The notes under the pieces were generated by a model. That model did no database searches, had not been told where the DNA came from, and worked only from the letters and a program-made list of their open reading frames with translations. Positions 24,346 through 36,400 of a stretch of DNA of 64,000 nucleotides are shown here, piece by piece (positions within the stretch are counted from its first letter, which is position 1; each line of letters opens with the position of its first letter). Made by a program: the position numbers and the translations under genes. Source of the DNA: Desmodus rotundus (taxonomy: Eukaryota > Chordata > Mammalia > Chiroptera > Phyllostomidae); contig NC_071391.1 of assembly GCF_022682495.2 (NCBI RefSeq), positions 126,647,896 to 126,711,895 on the forward strand, written 5' to 3'.

Positions 24346-24388
24346 TGAACGGCCTGGGCAGCCTGGCCTGGAAGGGGCGGGAGAGGCC

Positions 24389-24445
24389 ATGGCCTCGGCA
24401 GAGTTGCAGGGGAAGTACCAGAAGCTGGCTCAGGAGTACTCGAAG
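24389..24445 (+). CDS. PPP1R21: PPP1R21 coding exon 1 (residues 1-19)
   Basis: Encodes MASAELQGKYQKLAQEYSK and ends at donor gtaccc in phase 0. The frame is open upstream to another ATG at 24101, so an N-terminal extension is possible (see findings). The 8.7 kb intron 1 that follows is the largest in the window. Confidence 0.95.
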
Positions 24446-27409
24446 GTACCCATCATGGGCGGGGATTAGGGGGTCCCCGGCCCTGCGGCCTCGGGTTGCC
24501 TTGACTTGTCGGGACGGTGGGGTACCACGGAGGGAGCACGCGAGGGCACTCCACCTCTCTCCTTCGCCTCCCCTGCCCACGATTACCGATCTTCCACCTG
24601 CAGCACCCTAGAGATGCAGCCGGGCGGTGTCTGGGTTCGTGTGCGTTTCTGCGGGAAGGAGCAGGAGTTTGATTCTTCCTTCTCACTGAACTAGCGGGCG
24701 TGGAACTGGGATGTCAGAAATCCTGGCCTCTGCCTCTGTGCTGGCCGGGTGGCTGCTGTTTCCTCAATTTTCCCAGCCCAGTGATGGAGAAGATCAAGAC
24801 TCCTTCCTTCCCACAGGGATGGTATTAACATAAAGAGATTTATCCGCTCCCATTCAATTCGAAAGGGTAATTAGAGTCATGGGTGTAAACTGCTTCACCA
24901 GGCGTGGTGGTTACGATGTGTTCAGGGATAAGCAAGATGTCTGGAAATGATTTTGAAAGCTTGAATCCTACGCTTGTGCCATTCTCTATCTTTTCCCTGG
25001 GTCACCTGGAGTGGGGCAGGGCACCCAGCAGGTGTTCAGTACATATTAAATTAGGCTTGTTTGTCGTATTTATAGTATTAGTCTTTTAAATGATGGAACC
25101 CTTACCTTTGAAAAGGGCTGCTTCTGGGGAGGGTGTTTCTGTCTTAAGAAATATCCTAATGAAGTTATGAAAGCGGAATCTTACAACTATGAAAGTCGAT
25201 TTATCAGTCATTAGCCTTAGTTTTCAGTGGCAGTGGCATTCATGGGGGCAGTGGAAAAACTTAGCCCCCTTTTTACAATTTGGAGAAACTGAGACATTTT
25301 TTATGATTTCATTTAACAAATGTTTAGTAAGGTGAAATGAAAAAATAAAACCCATGTCTAAACATGCACGTTAGTCTTTTCACTATGGAATGGGAGCCTT
25401 TTGAGATACTACACTCCAGCGGTGCTGCCATTGGCATGGCTTCTTGCATTTCCATTTGAAATTGTCCTAAGAGCCTGTGACACAATGTCAGTGGTGACAG
25501 CTTTCATCCTTTGAAGGAGTATTTTGTTGTTTGAAAGGGCCAAGTTGGAACAAATCTGTGCTGAAGCGGGGTGGGTGGGGAATGGCAGGAGTACACAAAC
25601 TTGGCTCTACTATTTTGGTGTGAAAACATTTCAAGAGTATAAAGTAAGGGGACTAATGTTCTCCAGAAAGTAAGCAAGCTCAGAAGGCAATTCCAAGTGG
25701 CAAAGGGAAGTTCCAAAAATGTTTTGAGTGGTGACTGTATTATTGAAAAAGTGAAGAATCTAAAGAAAGTAATACAGACTTTGAAATACTTTGGGGTTTT
25801 GAGGGGATATTTAAATTTTTTTGTTCAACAGATTATTTGTTATGTGCCCCCTGAAAACAGTCTGCCAGAGTTGGTCGAATGAGGCAGAGTTCCAGCTAAA
25901 GGAGATCCACTTAATAGAATGTTCAAACGTTGTTCATAATTATAATACACTATGAGAAGTGTTGAAATATGGTTGGAGAGGTAATTTGGACCTAATCATG
26001 AGGGGTTGTGGTTGTCAAATAAGAAATTTGAACTTTAGTTTTTGAGTGATGGAGAAACATCAAAGGTTTTTAGACAGGGGTGTAACATTACTTTTAGGAA
26101 GGAAACTGGTAACTATTTGGAGGATGGGTTTAAGTAGGGAAAGAGTGGTGAAAAGAAGACCAGACTATAGGTTGTTGGACTAGTTTGGGGAAGAATAACA
26201 GGGTTAAATAAAGATAGTGACAGTGAGATGGAGAAGAGCCCTAGATTTAGGAATTATGGTTAAAAGATACATTTTAGCTTACTTCTTGGCTGAGTGTCTG
26301 CTTTTTGCATAGTACTACACTTATGACAGATATATGGAATATATGAGATAGTCATCCTTTTATCTCATTCATTCTGTGGGACATGGTGAGTGAGGGAAGA
26401 AGACAGAGTTAACCTTGAAGTTTTGAGATGACTGCCACTGACAACGGAGGGTGGGCAGAAAGGCAAGCCAATTTGAAGTGAACGGGTGAATTAAAGTTTA
26501 GACGCAATCATAGAATTTTGAGGTTCAAAGTCATGTTAAAATTATTCACAAAGTAATAGCTTGAGGTGATTGATGTTGGGTGATTGCTGAAAACTTCTAG
26601 TGAAGATGGACTGTTTAAAAGTCAGGACAACAGCAAGAACTTTTGGAATAATTACCGTAAAGATGATAGTTGAACTTTGAGAGAGAATCAGGGTAGAATA
26701 CTTTAGGGAGACTCTCTGGGAAACATTTGTGGGAAGGACATGACCAGAGGAGGAGAGGCTAAGCAGACGGTAACAGATCTGCCAGACAGAGTTTATTCTT
26801 TCCTGTTGGGCCAGACCACTTTTCATCCTTTTAATTTTAACGTGATGGAAACCTCAGACCACAAGAGAACAGAGATTGGGCAAAAGATTTCTTGTGCTTT
26901 TTTAAAAAAAATTTTTATTTATTGATTTTAGAGAGGGGGGAAGAGAGAGAGAAACATTGATTCATTGTTTCACTTTATTTGTGCATTCATTGGTTGAGTC
27001 CAGTATGTGCCTTGACTGGGGATCAAACCCACGACCTTGGCATATTGGGATGACACTCCAGCCAACTGAGCTGCCTGGCCAGGGTCTCATGTGCTTTTTA
27101 TTTCTTGGCAATTCTAATGTCAAGCATTTTCTAGGTAAGATCTATGCCACCTTCAGCTCTGATTCTGTGGAAGGAGTAGTCTACCTTTTGATTACTTTAC
27201 TTGATGGAGAAATTGTGTGCTGTTGTGGAAATCCAGTTACGATACAAAGAAAAAAACATTTCCCTTTATAATCGGTATAAGGAGGCTTACATATCAAGAG
27301 AGGAACAAACATGATTCCTATACTAAGAACATTTATAGAATCTTTTCATTCTTTAAAAAGAAAATTTTTTAAAATGTTTATTGACTTCAGAGAGAGAGGA
27401 AGGGTAGGG

Positions 27410-27447
<38 letters not shown>

Positions 27448-30400
27448 AAAACCTTGATATGAGAGAAAAACATTGATTGGTTGCCTCCCATATGCACCCT
27501 GACCAGGGATGGAACCTGCAAGCACCGACTGGGAATTGAACCGCTAACCTTTTGGCGCACGGGGCTGTGCTCCAACCAACTGAGCCACATTGGTGAGGGC
27601 TCCTCTCGTTCTTATATAAATCAGATCTTAGCCTGTGTCCCAGGAAGGAGCCCATTGCTTGCTTAAGAACCCTGGTCATAATCGCCTTTCCTCTTGAGAA
27701 GGCAAAAAGTCTGAGGAGCTCGCATTAAACACACTGAGAGTTTAGTTAGGTAAAAGATGACCCATGGAGGCCAAAGCAGGTGAAAATTGCTGAGGCAGGC
27801 AAGTTGCCAAAACATGAAGTGAAAGTGGAGAGTAAGACTGGTGGTTGGGGGCAATTAAGAGGACATCACTGGAGGCTTTTAAAATTTCAGGTTTGATAGG
27901 GTTTGGAGGAGGAGAAAGGTGTGTAGAAGCTGATTTTCAGAGGTTCATGAAGTTAATAGTTAATAGATGGAAGCTACCCCTTTGAGGTGTGAGGGGAAGC
28001 TGATCAAGGCCTCAGTTACTATACTGTTGAAGACTCAAAGAGCGTTTCTTGTTTCTTTCGTGGCCTGCTCTGCTTCTGAGGCTCTGGCACATCTCATCAT
28101 GGAGAAGAGAGGCTAAGTGCACGCAGTCCTGGCTTGTTTGGTTTCAGCCGGCTTTCTGCAGGGGCTCCCCCATTCTTGCCTGGCACCGTGTTGTATGTGT
28201 AGTTGCAAGTTCTAACTGGGTCCTTGGTTCTCAAAGTGCTGCCCCTGGGTCAGCATCATGGGCTGGAAACACAAATTCTTGGGTCCACCCTGGACTTACT
28301 GAAACTAAAACTGGCGGTGAAACCCAGCAGTCCGTGTAGTACAACAAACCTCTCCGGTGATTTGGGTGTTCATCAGAGTTTGAGAACTGTTGCTCTAGGA
28401 ATGATATCAGTATAGGAGCTTTTGCTCGAAGATAATCTTTTAAAAACTCTTTTTGAGGCAATAACAACCAATGGGAAAACCAAGCATCAATTACTTCTCT
28501 AACAGTTTATTTTGCAATTGATGCTTCTCTCAGTTACGAAGGATATTGCATTTGGGAACGTGTCAGATGTATGCTCTTAGTATAGAGCTACTGATGTTGG
28601 GAAAAGGTCAGTTGTGATTCGGTGTGTTTGCTTTCCAGATAGTGGGGTCTGGAAACCTGATTAATCGCCCCTCCTGTAAGAGAAACAGGGTTATTATATT
28701 ATTATTTTTAAATTTTTACCCTGATGTGCAGGGTTGACTGCTGAAGTTGGAACGTTGCATGAGGATGAAGATGTTCTGTATCTGTGCTGTCCAGCAGGGA
28801 ACCACGAGCCACGTGAGGCTGTTGAGCACTTGAAATGCAGCAGCGAGTGCCATCGAAGAACTCTATTTTAGATTTTATTTCATTTCAAATAATTTAAGGA
28901 GGGACGTGTTGGACAGTGCTAGCTTAGCCCTTAGACCAGTGCATCACTGATGTAAATGTCCGTGTGACTCATCTGCGGACCTTGTTAAACTGCAGATTCT
29001 GGTTTGGTAGGTCTGGGGTGGGGCCTCTGATTCTGCTCCCAGGGATGCTGTTGCAGCTGTCCACGGACCACACTTTGAATAGCAAGGCTTTAGAAAGGCA
29101 AGGGTTGTCTTATTCTTCTCTTTAACTCACTTGACTTACCCATTCAGTGACTGATGGGGCAGCTAGACTGCAAGGGTTGGGGTTGGGTGTTTTGTAACGA
29201 ACCCCACATGGTAGCAGGAGCTGGAGAAAGGGTTCTACTCGAGGGCAGGTCTGAGAGGAGAAGGTGTTTTTCCCCTGCCTCAGTGACCAAATAACCGCAG
29301 CCACTAGTACACAGACTACCCAGCCACCGATACTTTATTCCCTTCCAGGGGAAGGAACAAGTGAGGAGGTAGAAAGACTAAGTGGTATTCCCAACACTTT
29401 GGAATACTTAAAATGTTAGATCTAGAGGGATTTTAGGGGTCATCGAGGCCAGAGATACTGTAGCTGGGGTCTGCAGATGACTCCAGTGTCCTGAAGCTGC
29501 AAGCCGGGGTTTCGGTGAAGCTTAGGAATGGCTCCAGGTTGTCTGTCGCACACACTGATTTGTAATGAAAAAAGCTGTATGTTTAAAGATGGGTTTCACA
29601 GAGCTGTAAAACATGTACACATCTCAAAACGTCCATTGTATGAAAGTACTATGTGGAGTAGTTCTAACACAGAAGACTGCTGAGGATTAGATGAGGAAAT
29701 GCATACGGACGATTCATCTCTCCTTCCCCACACACTCTTCCAACAGTTTGTGATTGAAGGTAGTAAATCCCTAATCTTGGGCCAATTATCCCACCACAGA
29801 TTGTCCAGGTGGCAAGAGAGAGATCATAGTGGGCTGACCACTACACTCTGAACTTGGAGAAACAGCTTTGTGATAAGCCTGACTGAGGCTGGAGTGTTCC
29901 AGAAACATAGAACAGGTTGGGGCATTGGTCATTGGTTAGGACTTGGGGATGCATGGTGTCCTGTAGGACCAGGATGTTCAAATCATTTGGAGAAGGGTCT
30001 TAGGGACTGTTACAGTAAGGACAGTCTCTTACAGGTATGTAGTGCATTACATTTAAACACCTTTTGCATAGTGTATTTAAGTTGATTTTCTAAAAATTCA
30101 TTGAGTGCCTTCTCTATCCATAGGATTGGTCTTTCATTGTTGGCAAAAGACACAAGGAATTATGCTATAGTCTCTACCATGAAGGACAGTTTAGTTGGCA
30201 GATGGGAGATGAATAGGGAAATCATAAATTAATCATAGATCATACATGACTTAATAAATGTAAAATTTACTACTTTAAAAGTAAAATTAAAAGCGAACAG
30301 TTTAATAAGAGGTGTCTTGTTACTATACTAGTAAGTGCCAAGGGAACTGAGGGTGCAAGCTCACTGTGGACCGTAGGGGGACCACAGGGAGTGGTCAGGA

Positions 30401-33400
30401 AAAAACCTAGGGAAGAGGTAGGACCAGAGGTAGGAAATAAGCTCATCAAACAACAGTTGGGATGTGGTTGGTCAAAAAGAGGAAGGGCTGTGCTTTCAGA
30501 GTAAAGGTAAAGTTAATCCGAAAATTACAAGACCATGAAAAATGAGGTGTCAAAGGACTAAGAGGGCTTGAGAGTTGGGATTCAGAGGTACTGTCCCTCT
30601 ACTGAATGGAGTGGAGGAGCTTGGTGCACAGCGGCTGGAACCACACAATATCATCTCCTGGAGCGTTTTCCTGTCGTAACGGAGACTTCAGTTACATCCA
30701 TGTGCACTGGAGTCTCCATGCTCGTCTCAGAGGCATTAGGGACCATTTGGTCATCTTCTATCTATTTCTAAACCAGGAATATATGCATTTGCCTCCCTAC
30801 GATAGTGAATGCTGCTGAGGAAAAACAGACTGTAAAAGACCAGGCTGGTCACAGCAGTGTCAGCATTGGACAAGCTGCTGGTTCAGTGATGCACCAGTGT
30901 GCTGTTGAAAGGCAGGAAAATGCCACGTGCCACAGTGTAATTAACGTGGCAATGGAGTATCCTATGTCACCCTTTTCCACCTACTGAATAATAAAGGTAT
31001 TTTTAAATAAGTATTTCTGAAAGCTGCATTTTCTATCACACAGTTTTACTGAAACTCTGTTCGAATTGTTACTAATTTAGCAAACAATATCTTCAAAAGA
31101 AAAATCCAAATCATTTTTCATTATAATCAGATTAAATTCCAAACAACAGTAATTTGAAAGTTTGTTTTTCCTTTTTAACAAAGTAGACCGTTCAATTTGC
31201 TACAGGTAGCTTTTAAATGTGCCTTAAAAATGAAAGTTGACATTCTTTTTTTTTTTTATTGCTGTAGGTCCTACAGAAAATTTACAGTTTAGCAGATTTC
31301 AAGTTTTATCTGTATTTTTTGAAGCAGTCACTAGGAGCTTCTAAAAACCACTCCAAGAAGACATCGTAGATCAACGTTAGGACAGGGGTATGAAGTGAGA
31401 CCTAGATACCCAAGTAGCATTGCTGCCTTTTGGCTAGATGGGTTTGAATGTTCTTATTGAATGTTGCTATGTAGGTAACACATTATCCAAGAGTATGCTG
31501 ATGTTGCTTAAAAAGTAAAATATTACACAACAGAAGTCAACATTAAAGTGTTATTTCTTTCTTCTGAACTTTTAGAGCAGAGGTCCCCCAACTTTTTCTG
31601 TAAAGAGCCTAATAGTACATATTTTAGGCTCGGGGCCGTACAGTTTTTAACTGCTTGTCTCTGTCATTGCAGCTCCAAAGCAGCTATAGACAATATGTAA
31701 CTAATGAGAGTGGCTGTGTTCCAGTCAAACTGTTAAACAGGTTGCAGGCCAGTTTCGTCCATGGCTCTTAGTTTGCCAATTCCTGTTCTAGAGAGTTTAA
31801 TGTTTGTACTACTTTTTTTAAAAAGAACAGAAAATCCTAGGGTGGCTAGTTATCTTTGATTTTCCCTTGTAAATTGTAAGCTCTTTGAAGACAGGGGCCA
31901 CTTCTTTTACTTCTTTCTCTCCCCCACATCATTAGGCATTGTCTTATGCCAGGCAAACTATAATAAGTATATCTATTCTCCTTTGTATTCTATTCTCAAA
32001 TAAGAGCTCCATTTCCATTCTGGAACACTTTATGGTTTAGAAAGTGTTTTTACATATTTTTGATCTGGTTCTCACAACAACCTCAGAAGAAGGAAGATAG
32101 ATGTATTTACCCATATTATAGACCAGGTAACTGAGGCTCAGAAAGGTTAAGTGAATTCCCCAAGTTTACATCGTCTAGTACAATGGCAGAGCCGGCCCCG
32201 ACCAGTGACTCACTTGGTTGCGTGCCATTCTGCAAGGCAAAGGGTTGCTGATTCCATTCCTGGTCAGGGCACGTGCCTGGGTTGCAGTTCGGTCCCAGGC
32301 ATGTATGAGAGGCAGCTGATCGATGTGTCTCTCACATTGATGTTTCTTTTCCTCTCCCTCCCTTCCCCTCTCTAAAAATAAATAAAATCTTAAAAAATAC
32401 AACTGCTGGGGCTTGAATCTCAGCATTGCCTGTAACATGGAGGTAATATAGTACCTACTTCATAGGATTGTGACGTTTAATGAAGTAACATATATAAAAC
32501 ACTTAGGACAGTGCTGGTGTGTAATGAGCATTAGATGTTAGCTGCTGTTATTACTATTTCTAAATTGAGCCTGCTTCTTAGTTGCTTTTGGTACATTGTC
32601 TCAGCTGATGCCTGATACAGGTTTGCCATTCTTGATGACATTTTTGCGACTAATATTAGGCACAGTGTCCTGCTGGGTGCGTGGATGCCTTACGCTTTGA
32701 TTTTCTATAGAATCGTTACTCCATAATTGGTCCAATTGTATATATTTTACAGGTGAATGGTGTGCCAGAGTCTCAAGGAAATAGTAGTTTTTATTTAGGG
32801 AGATGACTTGGTTTCATAGAAGGAACCATGTACTAGAAGTTGAGAGATAGGGATTTTAGTCTCAATTTTGCCACAAATGATGTGTTTCATGTCATTGGGC
32901 CGCTAAGGCACTGTGTATTTATCTGTACAGTGGCAGAATGATGATAACTTCTCTCCTCCTCCGGGCTAATATTTTTGTTCTCACATATATGTGAGAAGAT
33001 AGTTAGTTACTCAGTGTTATGATTCCTGTAAAGTAATGGTAAGTGATTTTCTTGCTATAAGTGATGCTTTAAATTAAATTAAAACTTAATTATCACTTAT
33101 TCTGTTTTCAGCTTCGGGCTCAGAATCAGGTTCTGAAAAAAGGTGTTGTGGATGAACAAGCAAATTCTGCTGCTTTAAAGGTATGCAATGGGGTATTTGT
33201 ATTGTGAGGTTAAGCGAGTGTTTGGCGATGCTTAAAGCAGGGGATTTGGCTGGTTTTCTGGGTTAAAGTCTCAACGCTGATGCTAATTCACTAGGGAAAG
33301 TGATGAGTAATACAGTTTTTTGTGTTTAACTTTCTTACTTCCTTCAGTATGAATGTTACATGCTTTGATTTTCTTGGCTAAAATTTTTTAAAAATGTATT

Positions 33401-36400
33401 ATTTGACATTAATGCATTTCAGTTATACTTCAGGGCCTTTATTTAGCTAAATTCATTTGGATCACTAGACAATACTCCGAGGAGAACAAGGTCATGTTCA
33501 TATTTACATCCCCAGTATTCAGCCTGAGGGTTGTGCTGTAATAAATGGATTTGAAAGTGTGAATCATTTAGTCCAAAATATTGTATTATTTGGTTGGCCA
33601 AAAAATCTGTTTAAATTTTTCTGTAGAATAAAGAGACACATTTTCATTTTCACCAATAACTGTTGATTGGGATATTTTGAGTGTGTTGGCTGACTCCTGA
33701 GTGGTATAACGTTGATTGTTCTCAGTTAATGTCTTGATTTGATCGCTATCAACTTGAACTGCTCTACCTGACCCTGGAGCCTCGTCCAGCAAGAACTCTC
33801 CAGCACGAATCTTCAGAAACCACTTTTGACATGTTCGATCCGTCACAGCACCTTCTCCATACTCTGCACAAATATTTTTTGTGTGTATTTCAGTTGCGCT
33901 TTTACCTTTCTTGAAATAAAGCATAAGGTCGAAAATGTTGCATGTTTTCTTCCATCTTCAATAATTAAAATGGCTACACAAAATTTCACCAATTTTGATG
34001 TTTTTTTTTTAAATGCTCATTGATATGACAGCTGTCACAATATAATCTATATTGTTTTGAATTAAGTTAAAGACAACTAAGCACTACTGGAGCCCGACTG
34101 TTACGGAAAAAAACAAATGAACTTTTTGGCCAGGCCAGTATTTGTTAGTATCACATCTATGAACCTATTGTAATTTTGCCCACCCTTGTATACCGCCTAC
34201 CTCACCCTTTGGCTCTCTTCCTTGCTCCTTCTTTAGACCAAAGGGACTAGGATTCCTTTTACCCTTATCTCTTCCTGGAGTAGCCTCTCACCAGTGGCAT
34301 AGTTCCATTCAGTTAACTGACACCCAGAAGTATGCCTTTTTACTTAGCCAGTGTTGGACCCTACACTAGAGAAATATGTTTTTTGAGTGCCCCCACCTCA
34401 GGTATTATTCCACAGACCCAGGGCTGGGATGGGTCAGGATACCTTACCCATACTTCCAAAGCTCTCTGTGCCCAAGCCAAGATGATGAAAATAAGCTTTA
34501 TAGTCAGGAGTTGCTAGTCATTATTATGCCTAAATCATCAAAGAAATGATCGTGTTATCTCTCTTAATGATGTTTAAAACCTACTACTGGGGAATGTATT
34601 TCCTACCTTGTCTTTGTAGCCCACTCTTGGTTTGACAGCCTCCTGTCGCTCGTTGTGTTTGATTAGCTCTGGGATAGTGGCGGTGGTGGTGACAGTGCTG
34701 ATTTGGCAGCAGGTTCTATTTATTGGGCACTCACAGTGTGTTGGGCATTTTGCTAAATACATTATATCCACGATCTCAGTCTTCATAGTAACTCTGAGGG
34801 CAGATAACATTATTACCATCTCCATTGCACAAACTAGGATTTACAGAGAGGTTGGGAAAGATGTCATCCAAAATTAATGATTAGTTAATAGAGTTGGAGC
34901 ATTAGTCAGCTAGTGATTAACTAATTATAAGGATGTAAATAAATTACTTTTGTTTTACTATTCATTGCGGTGGTCATTATGATTACTGTTAAGAATGACA
35001 GTTACTCGATAGGAATGTTACGATGTCTTCTGTTATAGTTGGCTTTTGATTATAGTGGGTTTGCCTCTTCAATGAGTTGTGGATATAATAAGCATTCATT
35101 GATTTGAATTTCTTTAATTTGAAGTATGGTAATTTGGACATGGAGTAGAACTGAGTTTACCATTGAACATCAAGTAAAAATCAAGGGCTATTAAACAAAC
35201 AATAGAAAGAAAAATGTTTTTCTAATTAATGGAAACATTATTCTCACTCTAGCCCTGCTCTCAACAGAAAAATAATGTCAGTAGGTTGCAGACATCAGCC
35301 TGTGGTTTTTAGTTTGCTGTTTCACTACATTTGAATCACCTATTCATTAAAACTTGACCTCTTTTTAGCTCTACAGTGGTTTAAAAATGAAAGTAATAAA
35401 AGTATAGTTCTGTAAATATACAGTAGCATGTGACCATCTGTTTGATTATCAGTGAATAGAAAGTTGTCAGAACATGATAAGTGAAATGTAGTTAGAGTAA
35501 TATTTTTTAAAAACAGAGTGAAACTAAATATTTCTCTGATTTCCTATTTTCTTCTCCCATTATGGTATAAACAATACAGAATGGCCAGCAGAAGTTAGGT
35601 TGTTTGGATTTTAAATTTTGTCTCTATTTTCACTTAACTTTAAAGGGAATTGATATAAAACAGTAGCTGCAAATATTCTTATGTTAGGATAACAATGATT
35701 TTTATCTCCGACAAATCAGAGGACAGTAGTTTAAAATTAGGTGTATTGAAAGGATTTCATTAGACTGACTTAAATTTATAAAAATATGAATACAAATATA
35801 TTTCTGGCTCTTCCTGTTTACTGAAGGGCATCATCAGTTGAGTCTGAGATTCCCTTTAAAAATTCAAGTTCATAAAATTGTAGCCTCAGGCTTTGTGTCT
35901 CCTCACTGCCAGACACACATATAACAACATTATATAACAACAGATTGTGGGTATTTTACTTTAAGTTGATGACTATCTTGCTTCTTTCGTATATATACTC
36001 TTTATTTTTAAATTTACTTGGTTTGATCAAAAAATTTTGCTACAAAACAGAGCTAAAAACATAGGAACCAGAATAATAAACATAGTTTGAATTTCCTAAA
36101 GCAAGAGGTTTTGATTATATTTTGGTGAAACAAGAATGATTTTTTTCATTTCTAAACCTTCAGGCTAAATTATGAAGAATAGTTTGTTTTCACTTTGTTG
36201 TAGGAACAGCTGAAAATGAAGGATCAGTCACTGAGAAAACTACAGCAGGAAATGGACAGTTTGACATTTCGAAATCTGCAGCTCGCCAAGAGGGTAGAAC
36301 TACTGCAAGATGAACTGGCTCTAAGTGAGCCCCGAGGCAAGAAGAACAAGGTAGGTCACATAGAAGCAAGGTAGTGTAACCTTGTGCTTAGGTACAGACG

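Larger units (their letters stand above)
23960..24700 (+). promoter_or_regulatory. PPP1R21: CpG-island promoter of PPP1R21
   Basis: CpG dinucleotides are dense here and scarce outside, and there is no convincing TATA box, as is usual for housekeeping promoters. Motifs in order: ETS site CTTCCGG at 23972-23978, inverted YY1 pair at 24078-24106, E-box CACGTG at 24157-24162, CRE half TGACGT at 24187-24192, ETS/GABP site CCGGAAGTG at 24239-24247, and Sp1 boxes at 24328-24345. The start codon follows at 24389. The transcription start itself cannot be fixed from sequence. Long open frames on both strands (up to 248 codons) are effects of high GC. Confidence 0.9.

Noticed and set aside
23865..24611. 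A 248-codon + strand open frame across the PPP1R21 promoter, with a 151-codon - strand frame over the same bases
   Set aside because: Both are rich in Arg, Pro, Ser and Gly, as expected from a CpG island without stops. The + frame runs through PPP1R21 exon 1 in another phase. No domain or splice pattern supports them.
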